Program-made: the position numbers and the translations under genes | Notes under the pieces: model-generated | The model's database searches: none | Seen by the model: the letters and a program-made list of their open reading frames with translations, nothing else | What the model was told of the DNA's origin: nothing | Origin: Symsagittifera roscoffensis | Lineage: Eukaryota > Xenacoelomorpha > Acoela > Convolutidae | Assembly: GCF_963678635.1 (NCBI RefSeq) | Contig: NC_087063.1 | Location: 78,763,617 to 78,827,616, forward strand | Length of the DNA: 64,000 bases | Direction: 5' to 3' | Shown: positions 41,748-53,591 of the stretch, one piece after another | Position numbering within the stretch: the first letter of the stretch is position 1 | How the letters are laid out: every line of letters begins with the position of its first letter

Positions 41748-41857
41748 TTTAGCTGCTCTGTCTAAATGATCACCTTAACAACTTTGAAACTCGTAATGAG
41801 ACTTTGAACGTCAAAATCTAAGTCTGGCCTAGTCTGTGGAGGCATCCAATTTAACTG

Positions 41858-43396
41858 ACCAAGCTATGATATTTGATTACTTGTCAACAAATTGCGCTCA
41901 TACTCCTGATGATCTATTTCTGTCAAATTTATTTGGAAGTGAAATGAGACCCAGATGCCTCATTGGTGGTGCATCGTGTTTTCCGACCATAAACTTGTCC
42001 CAAACTTTGGTAACTACAGAACTGTAGAACTTATCTGTCGCTGCATGCAAGAAATTGTCAAGATGAACAAACCCCCGAGCTTGTTACCGTCATACCAAGT
42101 GAACATGGCCTTATCAATTTTACACTTTTTACATCCAAGTTTTTTTAAAACTTTTCTGACATTCCTGTAATTTCATATACCAGTTTCTAGCAGCATCATT
42201 CAAGCCGTAAACAACTTTCAAAGTTTTGCAGACAACTCTTTTGAATTGGCATTGTGGCGCTCCGTTAGTGATGGTGCCCATCAATCATATGATTGCTGGT
42301 TCAAATCACACGTGCGCTGCAATTTGCAAGGTGAGCTCTTGCAAGTAAGTCATAGTTTAAAGGGCACTGAATATATGCGCTCATGTCAACCTAAAAAATT
42401 AACCTCCGGGTTAGGCCTACGGGCTGGTTGATTTAAAAAAAACTCTGGTTTCCGAAATTCTCACGGTGATTTAATGAACACTTTACGCTGATTTTTTTAA
42501 ATCCTGGAAGTAACGCAGCTTCAGTATCCGTAGCTTTCAAATGCCATTTATTGGTAACACAGATCGTTATAAAAAACATACACTTACTTAGCGACGGTTG
42601 GTGCATCTGTTTTTAAATCATACAATTCCTCAAATCCTCTTGCCACAAGACGCGCTATGATAAACAAACTTCGTGTCTTCAATTTAACTAATAATCACAC
42701 CAAACTTCTTCGTGTTATCATTTTTCTTTTCTTTGGCTGCCCGAATCAAGTTCTTATCTCGAAAATGATCTGCAATCTACACTTCATTGCACAACCCTTG
42801 TGAAATTGTCCACTTTACCTTATTCAAATCAATTGAATATCGTTTCTCTGACTGTAGATATTCATACATTCACCCATTTTTCTTGTTCTTACCAACACTT
42901 TTTTCTGCGTTTCCAGTGACTTCGACACATCGCTACGTACTGTTATTAGCATATTTCCACTCCACGAACTCTGCTTTTTCGGACGTAATTGACTTGTCCC
43001 TTCTGAATCTTGTCTTGTGGTGATTTCTCCGCTTTCAATCAGCTCTGTCACTGTATCTTCCATAAAATTACACTGATTTCGAGTACTGACCGTTTTTTGT
43101 CTGTAATTTCTTCATCATCATCTTCGCATACTTTTTCACGTTTCCTGCTTTCATTTGGAGCGGACGGTCTCTCTCCAGTTTCTTCGTTGATGTCTGTTTT
43201 TCCAATAGTGACACTATCAATTTTCGACACTTCTGGAAACTCCGCAGTGTCTTATAAACACAACTCTGCTGTCCAGGACATTAAAATGAACTTTGTCTCA
43301 AGTTGAAAACTTCTGTGAAGGTGCTCGTATTTTATGACGCAATGCTCTTCTAACACGTTTACAAGCTTCTGACTGAATAAACTCTACAAGCTGTGT
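41858..43396 (-). pseudogene. Copia-type reverse transcriptase remnant
   Basis: In the minus direction, near 42220-41860, translation gives KVVYGLNDAARNWYMKLQE and then a decayed FVHLDDFL-like box. VTKVWDKFMVGKHDAPPMRH and LGLISLPNKF follow, as in copia RT before RNase H. Stops and shifts are many. Minus frames at 43063-42824 and 43230-43048 are charged linker between integrase and RT (EDDDEEITDKKRS). Confidence 0.65.
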
Positions 43397-44950
43397 GGAG
43401 AGCGTTCAAATGTTTAGTAAATATTTCACTCACAGTTCGACTGTCTATGGCCGGAGGTTTATCAGAAAGAACTGCCGGCAAATCTGGATTATTGCCAAAC
43501 ACCAACTGATATGGTGAAAAACCAGACAAATTCTGTAAACAGCCCATGCTAACGCCAAATCCACGCCAATTGGTGGATTATCTTCTATGATTTCCTCCAC
43601 ATTACTGTCAAAGATTTTTTTCACAATCCATGCTGCCAAGGACTACTCGCCGGCGTGTTCAAAACTTCAATGTTGAGATTTTCACTCATACTCCGGAACT
43701 GTTCGTTTGGGAACTCGCCCCCCTAGTCAGCCAAAAACTTCTTCGGACATCCCATACCAGAACCAACCCACACAATCATTATTTTTTCTATTATTACTTC
43801 TGGTATCTTGCTCGTAACGACAGCCGATAACTAAAACCTGCTAAACGGATCAATCCGATGCAAGAAATAAACTCCTGGCTTGAAAATTGCAAGATCCATT
43901 GCCACTGCCTCATTGAAACGCTGCGCTAGAGGAAGACCCACTATTGGCCTTGAAGGCGTTCTGCGAAAGTCAATTTTGTCCGGAGACTTCTGGCATTATT
44001 CATCCCAGACTCCTGCAAAAAACTTTCAACCTCCTTGCACTCGGATGCGCTAACTGCTGAGGCAGTTTCCAAGTTTGATCTTTTCTCGAACAACTATCTT
44101 TGCTGCAAGCAAAATTGCACTCTACACGAATCTCAGTGTCATCTAATGACAACCCATAAGGACCCAAAGACGTACAATCAAATGGAACGCTTTTGTCGAA
44201 AATCTCTGCTTCATCTTTCTCTAAGTAGTTTCTAAATCTGTACATTCTTCATGCAGGTTACAACGGGTTTCACTTTCAACCACATCAAGAGCTTTTGTTA
44301 CCTTTTTACCAGCTAAACTAGAACGAAACGTAACCTCACCTCTGGACATCAGCCTTTCACCTCCGCCAAAACGAAACCATTTTGAACCCGGTCCTCGAAC
44401 TACAGCTTTCTGACACTCTTACGACAAACTACTTAAATAACACTCTATTCAATTCGACCCAGCAACTGTTGAACTGCACGCACTGTCCAAAACTGCTGCA
44501 TGCTCCTCCTCACTCACTAGAATCTCGTTGTCCTGTCTCAAAAATCCTGTAAAAAGAGCTACTTCTCTAGACCAGATTCACTAACTCTAGACTGACTTCC
44601 ACTAAACTGACCTGTATATCCGCGATTGTTAAATCCTCATCGAAAAGAACCCCAACTTGCGAGCCACCCCCGTTTTCTTTGTTTAGAGCAAGCTCCTCCT
44701 TTTCACTTCATGACGCATTGACAACTTCAGTCCTGATAGCTGGTCCATTTGACTCCGGTCTACAAGACTGTTCTCCGAAATACTTACGCAAAGATGCTTT
44801 GAGCATGGTCTTGAGATAGTCCGAGCGAAAAGAGTTCCTTTCACAAGATAATCCAAAGCGGTCTGAACAAGTTTTCAGTCCTTGTGTTCCATGCCTGCTA
44901 AATCTAAAAGTTTGGAAGCTAAAACTGCTTGCTGTAACTCCATTTCTCAT
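43397..44950 (-). pseudogene. Copia-type integrase remnant (left copy)
   Basis: Minus frames give CLQNLSGFSPYQLVFGNNPD (43547-43359), a classic post-DDE segment of GalEa-like copia integrases. Upstream pieces are PFDCTSLGPYGLSLDDTEI (44245-44000) and a frame at 44950-44708. Many stops. This copy is the left member of the ~6.9-kb duplication and joins the RT remnant without a break, so it is the parent arrangement. Confidence 0.65.
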
Positions 44951-45289
44951 TTCGCTTTGTTGTACCGTTTTTCTAACTCAAGTAAATTCTTTCATCTTCA
45001 TACCTGACTTAATGAGGAAACAATCGAAATCCACGTACCTTTCATACACCTCGTTCAATTCCTCATTTCTCGAGGGGGGATTATCAAAAAAATTTTGTAG
45101 ACGTTTTTTTAGGTCGACCAAAATGATTTTCCGAGCTCTCTCAAAGCACTAAAAAGACCCTGTTTTGGTCAAAATTTCTGCGTCGCTGACAAAATTTTGA
45201 TAAAACAGGCCAAAACAGCGTTTTTTTTGGAAAATTTTTACCAAAAAATCGCGTTTTTTCGACGCGCGCCCCCATCTCAAAATTTAGTA

Positions 45290-45535
45290 TTTCTTGGCGC
45301 CAAAAATGGATATCTCAAACCAGTGCAAAGGGGGACCCTTTGTGTCGGCAGGGGTTCGAACCCCTGAGGGAGGGAGGGGGGAGGTGTCCGACCTCACCCC
45401 CTTAAATCCGCCCTTGTTTATTATCATACTGAGAGGGACTCACCTAAAATGGATATCCCAAACCAATGCAAAAGGGGGACCTTTTGGGTCGGCTGGGGCT
45501 CGAAGTCCTGAGGGGGGCGTCTTAACTTAGTTTCA
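45290..45535. repeat. Two-unit repeat with tRNA T-arm-like palindrome
   Basis: Two ~130-bp units carry AAAATGGATATCTCAAACCA or AAAATGGATATCCCAAACCA, then GGGGGACC, and GGGGTTCGAACCCC (unit 1) or GGGGCTCGAAGTCC (unit 2). The first is a perfect 14-base palindrome identical to a tRNA T-loop with a strong stem. No A box or cloverleaf is visible. GC-rich compared with surroundings. Duplicated at 52177-52425. Confidence 0.6.
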
Positions 45536-46640
45536 ATTTTTTTTTTCGGTGCAGCGGTCGCTAAACCAAGTATTGTCAGATTAGTTACCGCTTTGTAAAT
45601 TTGGTGCTAATGTTTGTTTAAGGTCATCAATTGACCTTTGCAGCATGCTATTACTAAACTGAATGTAGTACTTATCGTTATGAAAAGTTTAGGTAGATTT
45701 AGATTTTTTAATTATTTTTTCAAAAAATTTGTAGGTATTTGACTTCGGCTAGTTTTTTTTGTCTGTTAGCTTGTCAAGAACTGTTTGCGATATATCTCAT
45801 GCTTTCTTTCGCTTCTGAGTGATCAATCAATTTTCATTGAACGGTTATGCACCTTTTGGCATAAATTTAACAATATTAGGAGCATATACAATGACGTTTA
45901 AAGGTAAAACAAAATGACGAAACTCACAAGAAAAAGTTCTAGTTGTGGAAGTTCTTGAATTTTTTGATGCTGACTTGTTCCAGTTTGAAAAACGTTCACG
46001 TCGTGTCCGGATTCGAACCCCAGACCTTTCTCTTCACAAGCATGATGTGTAACTAATTGAATTTCGAAATATTTGCATAACTACTTTTGTGAAAAATGTT
46101 CATTTCCTATAAAACTAAAACAGTTTTTTTTATCATAATTGAATCAAGGTGTCAATGTTTGTGTATTAACTTGTAGTTTTATATTTCTGTTATATCTATA
46201 AAAAGGGTGGTAAGAAACCATGTTGTAGTATGTGTTTCTTCTTCCCGATTTTTTAATTTAAAGCAAAAAAGTAGTAGATCATATTGAAGTCTTATCGGTC
46301 GTTATTCGGGTCATTAAAAACTTGGAAAAAAGCTCTCCTAAAATCTAGAAAACGGTTTTGAAAATTTTTCGTTTCATCAAATCGGAATATTTTTCGGTTA
46401 TCAATTTTTTTTTTGGTTAGTAAATAGTTAAACTAGTCAAATCCTTTCTTAGCTTGATAACACTTGCAATCAAGTTAGTGTATTATTTCGAACTTTCTTT
46501 TTTTCTAGTCTAACTCGAATTAGCAAATAAAAGTGCTCATTAAAAGTGTTCACTTGTATGGAAATTTCACTGTAGCATTGGAAATTTCATAGCATCTGTT
46601 CTCTGCTTTATTTGTGGCTAGTGTTTAGTTCCTATAAAGT

Positions 46641-46713
46641 GTCGGTGGCTGAGTGGTTAGAGCGTAAAACTCCTAATTTGTAGGTCGCAGGTTCGAATCT
46701 CAGATGCAGCCGA
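46641..46713 (+). tRNA. Degenerate tRNA-Arg(CCT)-like sequence
   Basis: TGGCTGAGTGGTTAGAGC is a good A box/D arm. The anticodon loop CTCCTAA has T33, anticodon CCT and purines after. GGTTCGAATCT is a B box. Acceptor and T stems pair poorly, so I think it is a tRNA-derived SINE head or a dead tRNA rather than a working gene. It sits in a repeat family whose flank (CTCTGCTTTATTTGTGGCT) also occurs near 5120 in inverse orientation. Confidence 0.45.
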
Positions 46714-46739
46714 ATTTTTACTAATTCGAGGCTTATTTC

Positions 46740-48161
46740 TAATTTGTTTTAATGCACATTATAGAGCTTCTTTTTGTCGTGTCTCGCACAAGTGTTTGCG
46801 ATGCGAAGATAATATCTGCGTTGATAATATATTCAAATTTCTTGGCATATGGTTTATCCGGTCTACATGGCTTAGAGGTTACCATTACATCCAAAACCCC
46901 TAATTCATTTCTAATATTTATAAATTTACTAAATCTGATTTGGTAACTTTTTTTTGCTTAAAATCTTTTTTTTGGGCCTAAATGGTTTCGGATTGGCTTA
47001 GTGGCTTAATTTTTCCAATTAAAGAAGAAAAATCTGATTAAGAGTAATGAACGTAGGGAAGACTCTTTTACAGGTCTTGCTGATTTTTTTTTGTGTTTTG
47101 TTTTTTTTTCATGAAAAAGTCTTAAAATTTGTTCACGCTCAATTTTGATTTTTCGCGGTTTGACTTGTGATTTCTTTTTAAATTCAGTGCATTTCTATTG
47201 TTAAACGGAAGGCAAAATCCACTACCGAACAGCTTATTTTCCAAAAAAAGGGATGAGTTGTATTATTGCAAATAATACATGGATAATTGTTTACTTAAAT
47301 AGGACTCAATTCTTAAAAACCAATAGTTATTAAGCCTCTATTCACTAAAATCAGAATTCTTTAGTTCAAAGTTTTTCCTTAATTTCGATCAAGTAATAAT
47401 TTGAGATAAATCATCACATAACCTAGACGAGTACAAAACTGAAGATCACCTCAGCAACCGGCGAAAGAGAGTGCACCACCGCCTAGTAAACCCAAAGATA
47501 CTTGTAGAAGCGCAATCAGTAGAATTGTTTGCGCTATTGATTGCGCAATCAACAGAATTCTACTGAAGACTCTCAGTAGAAGCGCAATCGATAAAATCCC
47601 ACAAATTTAACTCGAGTGATCAACCTCCACCTTAGTAAGAAGATAAAGTAAGATTGCAAACCACCTCCCAAATAAGTTTGTTTCTCCAAGCTGTTCTATT
47701 CAATCAGCTAAAAATATAAACCTGTGCAGCCCATTTATCAACCTCATTAATTTATGCTTGTTTTCTTTCTCTGTTTTTTACTATAACTTTTGTCACTAAA
47801 TATGACGGTCTTTGGTGAGACTATTTGTTTTTTTTCAGATCCTTTTATTACACGAATCACTTCGAAAAAAAACATGAAAAAGCTTTTAAGGTTTTTAAAT
47901 GAGTGGTCGGAACATTCTGTGCTACTTGCATAGCAACCAGCTAGCCTTGTTTTTCTTTTCGATGTTTTTTTATCAATTCGATCGAAACATTATCAGCACT
48001 GCAACCGGCTGTCTTTGTTCAAAATAACTTCAGGTTTTTGTTCAGTTTACAATTCCCGTTTGTTTTCCTTTAAACTGTTAGCAAAGGCTTGTGAAAGGTA
48101 TTTTGTCTCGATTTTAATAGTTACTGGCATCTTCAAAAATTTTTTTATTAACATATTTCAG
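46740..48161. other. CFDP1 intron, AT-rich, small palindromes
   Basis: No gene seen. Near 47485-47595 there is a cluster of inverted AGAAGCGCAATCAGTAGAAT and ATTCTACTGA blocks with TTGATTGCGCAATCAA at the centre. At 47904 one TTCTGTGCTACTTGC module of the foldback family is present. A plus frame at 46752-46946 is conserved in the duplicate only because the DNA is duplicated. Confidence 0.45.
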
Positions 48162-48348
48162 GAATCACGAATACTAATAAGGGCGGAAATCTTAGTTCGA
48201 TCGTGAGTTGCCTCGGAAAGAAGAAAAAAATGGGAAGAACAGTTTCTTAGATAGAAAAGATTTCCTGGAACGAGTTGACTGGAAACAGTTTGAAAACGAA
48301 AGAAAAGTTCGACAGACTGAAAGGAGAAAACAGAACACATCGAATTGA
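48162..48348 (+). pseudogene. CFDP1: Broken copy of CFDP1 last exon
   Basis: The acceptor CATATTTCAG and the exon start GAATCACGAATAC are intact and identical to those of the real exon at 55056. After KKKKM the sequence lacks 91 bp present in the right copy; GGGAA stands at both deletion edges. The frame shifts and hits TAG at 48248-48250. Use of this exon with exon 1 would give a 183-residue CFDP1 without the BCNT-C domain. It lies upstream of the good exon in the same transcript. Confidence 0.88.
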
Positions 48349-48717
48349 CTTTTTTGTTTCGTTGTTTTAAATTAAAATTAACTTCAATTGTTAATACCAG
48401 CTGTTTTTGATGCTAAATTATAGAAACATGTGTCGGCTCAACCACCGAATATGTTGAACTTCAACGTGTTTCAATTGGGAGAAGAAAAATATCACTTCGC
48501 TTTGAGTTCATCGATTTTTTTGTTGCCGAGCAATTCTCTAATGCAAATTTCATTCGTTAGCCATGTTAGTTAAAATTGATGAGCCAATAATTAAAACGTC
48601 CTTACTTGTTTCAGAATTTCCAAGTGCAATATCTTTGAGGCATGTCAACAGATGGCTCAAGTTTCTGATTGTTTTTGTGGCAATTCATGATCTTTCAGGT
48701 TTGATTGAACTTTGAAA

Positions 48718-50271
48718 ATGGAACGATTTGTTAGTTTTCGTGTGCTGATGCACCAAACAAGCAAAGCAGCGGCCTCATCTAGTAATACAAGCCGACTACC
48801 CGCAACACCCAGTGCGCCTGATAGCGGAAAATCGATGGCTGTCAAAACCGATATTGTGAACTTGAGAATGCCGTTCCCTTCACGTTTTGATATCATACCG
48901 AAGCTTTTAAGTGTGCAAATGATCTTGAGGGAGAAATTTGACATTCCTGACCGATTCAAGGCTCATGTGTACATTCGAGTAGAAGATTCTGGTCTTCAGA
49001 AATTCCAGTCCACTAATGATGAAGCGACGTGGCAAAGTGTTGTTCAAGGGTTGCTTCTTACTCCTGACTGTAGATTCGTTGATATGCTCATTTCGCCCAA
49101 GCATCATTTCAAACAAGATCAACACCCAAATTTGGATTTTGATTCGTTTTTCGTTACTAATTGCGAAAATTTGCCTCTCGATCTGCAGCCAATACCAGAA
49201 GAATTCGAAACGATTACAAATACTTTCCCAGAAAACTTGGTTCAGGAATCAGTAGCGTTGGAAACGATGAGAGAATTGCCGATTTTTATCGAGCAGTCGA
49301 ATACTACAGGAGGTCCAATTTTAAGTGATAGTGGCGATAATCCCGCGCAACCTGCTGGAACCTTGCCACAGGATGAAGTTCCTATGAATCAGGTTGAAGA
49401 AATTAAAATGAGTGACTTTGTTCAAGATGATCATAAGCAAAACACTGCGAACTATTCATTTGCAAACGGAACTTCTGTTAATCACGAACAAGATTGCGCG
49501 TTTTTGGAATCGAAAGAAAAGGAAATAATTGACTTAATGAAGCGTAGTTTGCCGCATGTTGGAAAACAAATGACATCGGAGGCTGTGATTGACACGAATT
49601 TCAGAACTATCGAATACGAGAAAGCGAGGGCGGTTGCAACCGATACTGTTCAAATGGCAGAAAATGGAATAGAGCAACCGCCATTCTTTGATGCTAAGAT
49701 CAACTTCGAAAAAAGTTCGACAAATAATCCGAACGAGACTCTTTCTACTGTTGCAGAAAAAAGCTCTGAAATTGAAAAGGAGACTGAACAAATTACTCCT
49801 ATAAGCGATGCTTTAGAGCCATGTGAAACTAAACCAATGAAAGGCACTGAAGCTGATCTGAACAAAACCGTTGAAGAAACAAAGGATAAAGAGTTTGTTT
49901 CGGCTAGTACGAATACATATGCAACTGAAACTAGTCAAATGGTCAGGGTGGATCAAATAGTACCATATGAAACTTCGATTTTTTCGGTTACAAACGAATT
50001 GACAGAAACAGTGAAAAGTTCAGCCGCTTCAAAAGTTGTCATAGCCGAGGAAATTTTTGGCAACTTTGCTGAAATCACCGAACAAAAGCCAAAACTTGAA
50101 TCCAGCGATATATTATGTGAAAGTCCCATGGAAGCAATTGCTGAAAGTAAGTTTTTGGCTATTTTTGACCAATTGAGTCAACACAAAGCGAAGATTCAAT
50201 CAGTAGTGAGTAAATTGAGTACCTGTTCGACTGAACAAGAGCGTGAAGAAACGAAATCTAAGCTTTATTGA
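48718..50271 (+). pseudogene. Truncated copy of unidentified coiled-coil gene
   Basis: 517 residues match the first ~515 of the gene at 55703, with few substitutions. It ends at the duplication breakpoint with KSKLY and a TGA formed from junction sequence, so the C-terminal coiled coil is missing. The open frame is otherwise intact and the 5' flank (including TCTTTCAG, a likely acceptor) is duplicated too. A truncated protein could therefore be made. Confidence 0.8.
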
Positions 50272-50272
50272 G

Positions 50273-51838
50273 AGCGTTCAAATGTTTAGTAAATATTTCA
50301 CTCACAGTCCGACCTTCCTTGACCGGAGGTTTATCAGAAAGAACTGCCGGCAAATCTGGATTATTGCCAAACACCAACTGGTATGGTGAAAAACCAGACA
50401 AATTCTGTAAACAGCCCATGCTAACGCCAAATCCACGCCAATTGGTGGATTATCTTCTGTGATTTTCTCCACATTACTGTCAAAGATTTTTTTCACAATC
50501 CATGTTGCCAAGGACTACTCGTCGGCGTGTTCAAAACTTCAATGTTGAGATTTTCACTCATACTCCGGAACTGTTCGTTTGGGAACTCGCCCCCCTAGTC
50601 AGCCAAAAACTTCTTCGGACATCCCATACGAGAACTAACCCACACAATCATTATTTTTTCTATTATTACTTCTGGTATCTTGCTGGTAACGACAGCCGAT
50701 AACGAAAACCTGCTAAACGGATCAATCCGATGCAAGAAATAAACTCCTGGCTTGAAAATTGCAAGATCCATTGCCACTGCCTCATTGAAACGCTGCGCTA
50801 GAGGAAGACCCACTATTGGCCTTGAAGGCGTTTTGCGAAACATCACGCATGTTTCACACTTTTCGTCAATTTTGTCAAGAGACTTTAAGCGTGAATCATC
50901 CCAGACTCCTGCAAAGAAACTTTCAACCTCCTTGCACTCGGATGCGCTAACTGCTGATGCAATTTTCAAATTTGATCTCTCGAAGAACTCTCTTTGCTGC
51001 AAGCAACATTGCACTCTACACGAATCTCTGTGTCATCTAATGACCTGAAGACGTACAATCAAATGGAACGCTTTTGTCGAAAATCTCTGCTTCATCTTTC
51101 TCTAAATAGTTTTATCTGTACATTCTTCATGCACGTTTGCCAAGTAACAACTGGGTTTCACTTTCAACCACATCAAGAGCTTTTGTTAACTTTTTACCAG
51201 CTGAACTACAACGAAACGTTACCTCACCTTTGGACATCAGCCTTTCACCTCCACCAAAACGAAACCATTTTGAACCCGGTCCTCGAACTACAGCTTTCTG
51301 ACACTCTTACGACTAACTACTTAAATAACACTCTATTCAATTCGACCCAGCAACTGTTGAACTGCACGCACTGTCCAAAACTGCTGCATGCTCCTCCTCA
51401 CTCACTAGAATCTCGTTGTCCTGTCTCAAAAATCCTGTAAAAAGAGCTACTTCTCTAGACCAGATTCACTAACTCTAGACTGACTTCCACTAAACTGACC
51501 TGTATATCCGCGATTGTTAAATCCTCATCGAAAAGAACCCCAACTTGCGAGCCACCCCCGTTTTCTTTGTTTAGAGCAAGCTCCTCCTTTTCACTTCATG
51601 ACGCATTGACAACTTCAGTCCTGATAGCTGGTCCATTTGACTCCGGTCTACAAGACTGTTCTCCGAAATACTTACGCAAAGATGCTTTGAGCATGGTCTT
51701 GAGATAGTCCGAGCGAAAAGAGTTCCTTTCACAAGATAATCCAAAGCGGTCTGAACAAGTTTTCAGTCCTTGTGTTCCATGCCTGCTAAATCTAAAAGTT
51801 TGTAAGCTAAAACTGCTTGCTGTAACTCCATTTCTCAT
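50273..51838 (-). pseudogene. Copia-type integrase remnant (right copy)
   Basis: The minus frame 51014-50595 has the clearest integrase: CETCVMFRKTPSRPIVGLPL (zinc-binding end), NEAVAMDLAIFKPGVYFLHR with the first catalytic Asp, and SRMGCPKKFLAD with the second. NTPASSPWQHGL in a following frame is where the Glu motif decays. Same source element as 43397-44950. Frame at 51838-51596 is the more upstream part. Confidence 0.7.
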
Positions 51839-52176
51839 TTCGCTTTGTTGTACCGTTTTTCTAACTCAAGTAAATTCTTTCATCTTCATACCTGACTTAA
51901 TGAGGAAACAATCGAAATCCACGTACCTTTCATACACCTCGTTCAATTCCTCATTTCTCGAGGGGGGATTATCAAAAAAATTTTGTAGACGTTTTTTTAG
52001 GTCGACCAAAATGCTTTTCCGAGCTCTCTCAAAGCACTAAAAAGACCCTGTTTTGGTCAAAATTTCTGCGTCGCTGACAAAATTTTGATAAAACAGGCCA
52101 AAACAGCGTTTTTTTGGAAAATGTTTACCAAAAAATCGCGTTTTTTCGACGCGCGCCCCCATCTCAAAATTTAGTA

Positions 52177-52425
52177 TTTCTTGGCGCCAAAAATGGATAT
52201 CTCAAACCAGTGCAAAGGGGGACCCTTTGTGTCGGCAGGGGTTCGAACCCCTGAGGGAGGGAGGGGGGAGGTGTCCGACCTCACCCCCTTAAATCCGCCC
52301 TTGTTTATTATCATACTGAGAGGGACTCACCTAAAATGGATACCCCAAACCAATGCAAAAGGGGGACCTTTTGGGTCGGCTGGGGCTCGAAGTCCTGAGG
52401 GGGGCGTCTTAACTAAGTTTCAATT
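52177..52425. repeat. Two-unit repeat with T-arm-like palindrome (right copy)
   Basis: Duplicate of 45290-45535 with the same GGGGTTCGAACCCC palindrome. One difference is ATACCCC for ATATCCC in unit 2. Confidence 0.6.
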
Positions 52426-53518
52426 TTTTTTTCGGTGCAGCGGTCGCTAAACCAAGTATTGTCAGATTAGTTACCGCTTTGTAAATTTGGTGCTAATGTT
52501 TGTTTAAGGTCATCAATTGACCTTTGCAGCATGATATTACTAAACTGAATGTAGTACTTATCGTTATGAAAAGTTTAGGTAGATTTAGATTTTTTAATTA
52601 TTTTTTCAAAAAATTTGTAGGTATTTGACTTCGGCTAGTTTTTTTGTCTGTTAGCTTGTCAAGAACTGTTTGCGATATATCTCATGCTTTCTTTCGCTTC
52701 TGAGTGATCAATCAATTTTCATTGAACGGTTATGCACCTTTTGGCATAAATTGAACAATATTAGGAGCATATACAATGACGTTTAAAGGTAAAACAAAAT
52801 GACGAAACTCACAAGAAAAAGTTCTAGTTGTGGAAGTTCTTGAATTTTTTGATGCTGACTTGTTCCAGTTTGAAAAACGTTCAGGTCGTGTCCGGATTCG
52901 AACCCCAGACCTTTCTCTTCACAAGCATGATGTGTAACTAATTGAATTTCGAAATATTTGCATAACTTCTTTTGTGAAAAATGTTCATTTCCTATAAAAC
53001 TTAAACAGTTTTTTTTTATCATAATTGAATCAACGTGTCAATGTTTGTGTATCAACTTGTAGTTTTATATTTCTGTTATATCTATAAAAAGTGTGGTAAG
53101 AAACCATGTTGTAGTATGTGTTTCTTCTTCCCGATTTTTTAATTTAAAGCAAAAAAGTAGTAGATCATATTGAAGTCTTATCGGTCGTTATTCGGGTCAT
53201 TAAAAACTTGGAAAAAAGCTCTCCTAAAATCTAGAAAACGGTTTTGAAAATTTTTCGTTTCATCAAATCGGAATATTTTTCGGTTATCAATTTTTTTTGG
53301 TTAGTAAATAGTTAAACTAGTCAAATCCTTTCTTAGCTTGATAACACTTGCAATCAAGTTAGTGTATTATTTCGAACTTTCTTTTTTTCTAGTCTAACTC
53401 GCAAATAAAAGTGCTCAATAAAAGTGTTCACTTGTATGGAAATTTCACTGTAGCATTGGAAATTTCATAGCATCTGTTCTCTGCTTTATTTGTGGCTAGT
53501 GTTTAGTTCCTATAAAGT

Positions 53519-53591
53519 GTCGGTGGCTGAGTGGTTGGAGCGTAAAACTCCTAATTTGTAGGTCGCAGGTTCGAATCTCAGATGCAGCCGA
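53519..53591 (+). tRNA. Degenerate tRNA-Arg(CCT)-like sequence (right copy)
   Basis: Same as 46641-46713 except GGTTGGAGC for GGTTAGAGC in the D arm. The CTCCTAA loop and GGTTCGAATCT box are kept. Stems are again poor, so I regard it as tRNA-derived rather than functional. Confidence 0.45.

Larger units (their letters stand above)
37078..41857. repeat. Five-copy tandem array of a 956-bp chimeric unit
   Basis: Units start at 37078, 38034, 38990, 39946 and 40902, exactly 956 bp apart, and the array ends at 41857. Each has LINE endonuclease start (for example 38187-37987, minus), a MITE-like palindrome (such as 38201-38345), and a copia RNase H frame of about 141 residues on the minus strand (37920-37495, 38876-38451, 39835-39407, 40791-40363, 41747-41319). 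Units are nearly identical. The left edge of unit 1 matches the LINE and the right edge of unit 5 continues into copia RT. The unit thus spans the original LINE/copia junction. Both edges share CTG, the only homology seen at the breakpoint. Confidence 0.95.
43400..50270. repeat. Left copy of ~6.9-kb tandem duplication
   Basis: AGCGTTCAAATGTTTAGTAA at 43401 recurs at 50273. From there the two segments match closely to about 57250. The left copy ends inside the unidentified gene (AAATCTAAGCT at ~50264), so that gene is truncated here. Indels between copies include the 91-bp deletion in the CFDP1 last exon and small homopolymer changes. Confidence 0.92.

Noticed and set aside
37078-41857. CRISPR-like regular repeat array
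   Set aside because: Units are 956 bp, contain eukaryotic transposon coding sequence and lack short repeats with unique spacers.
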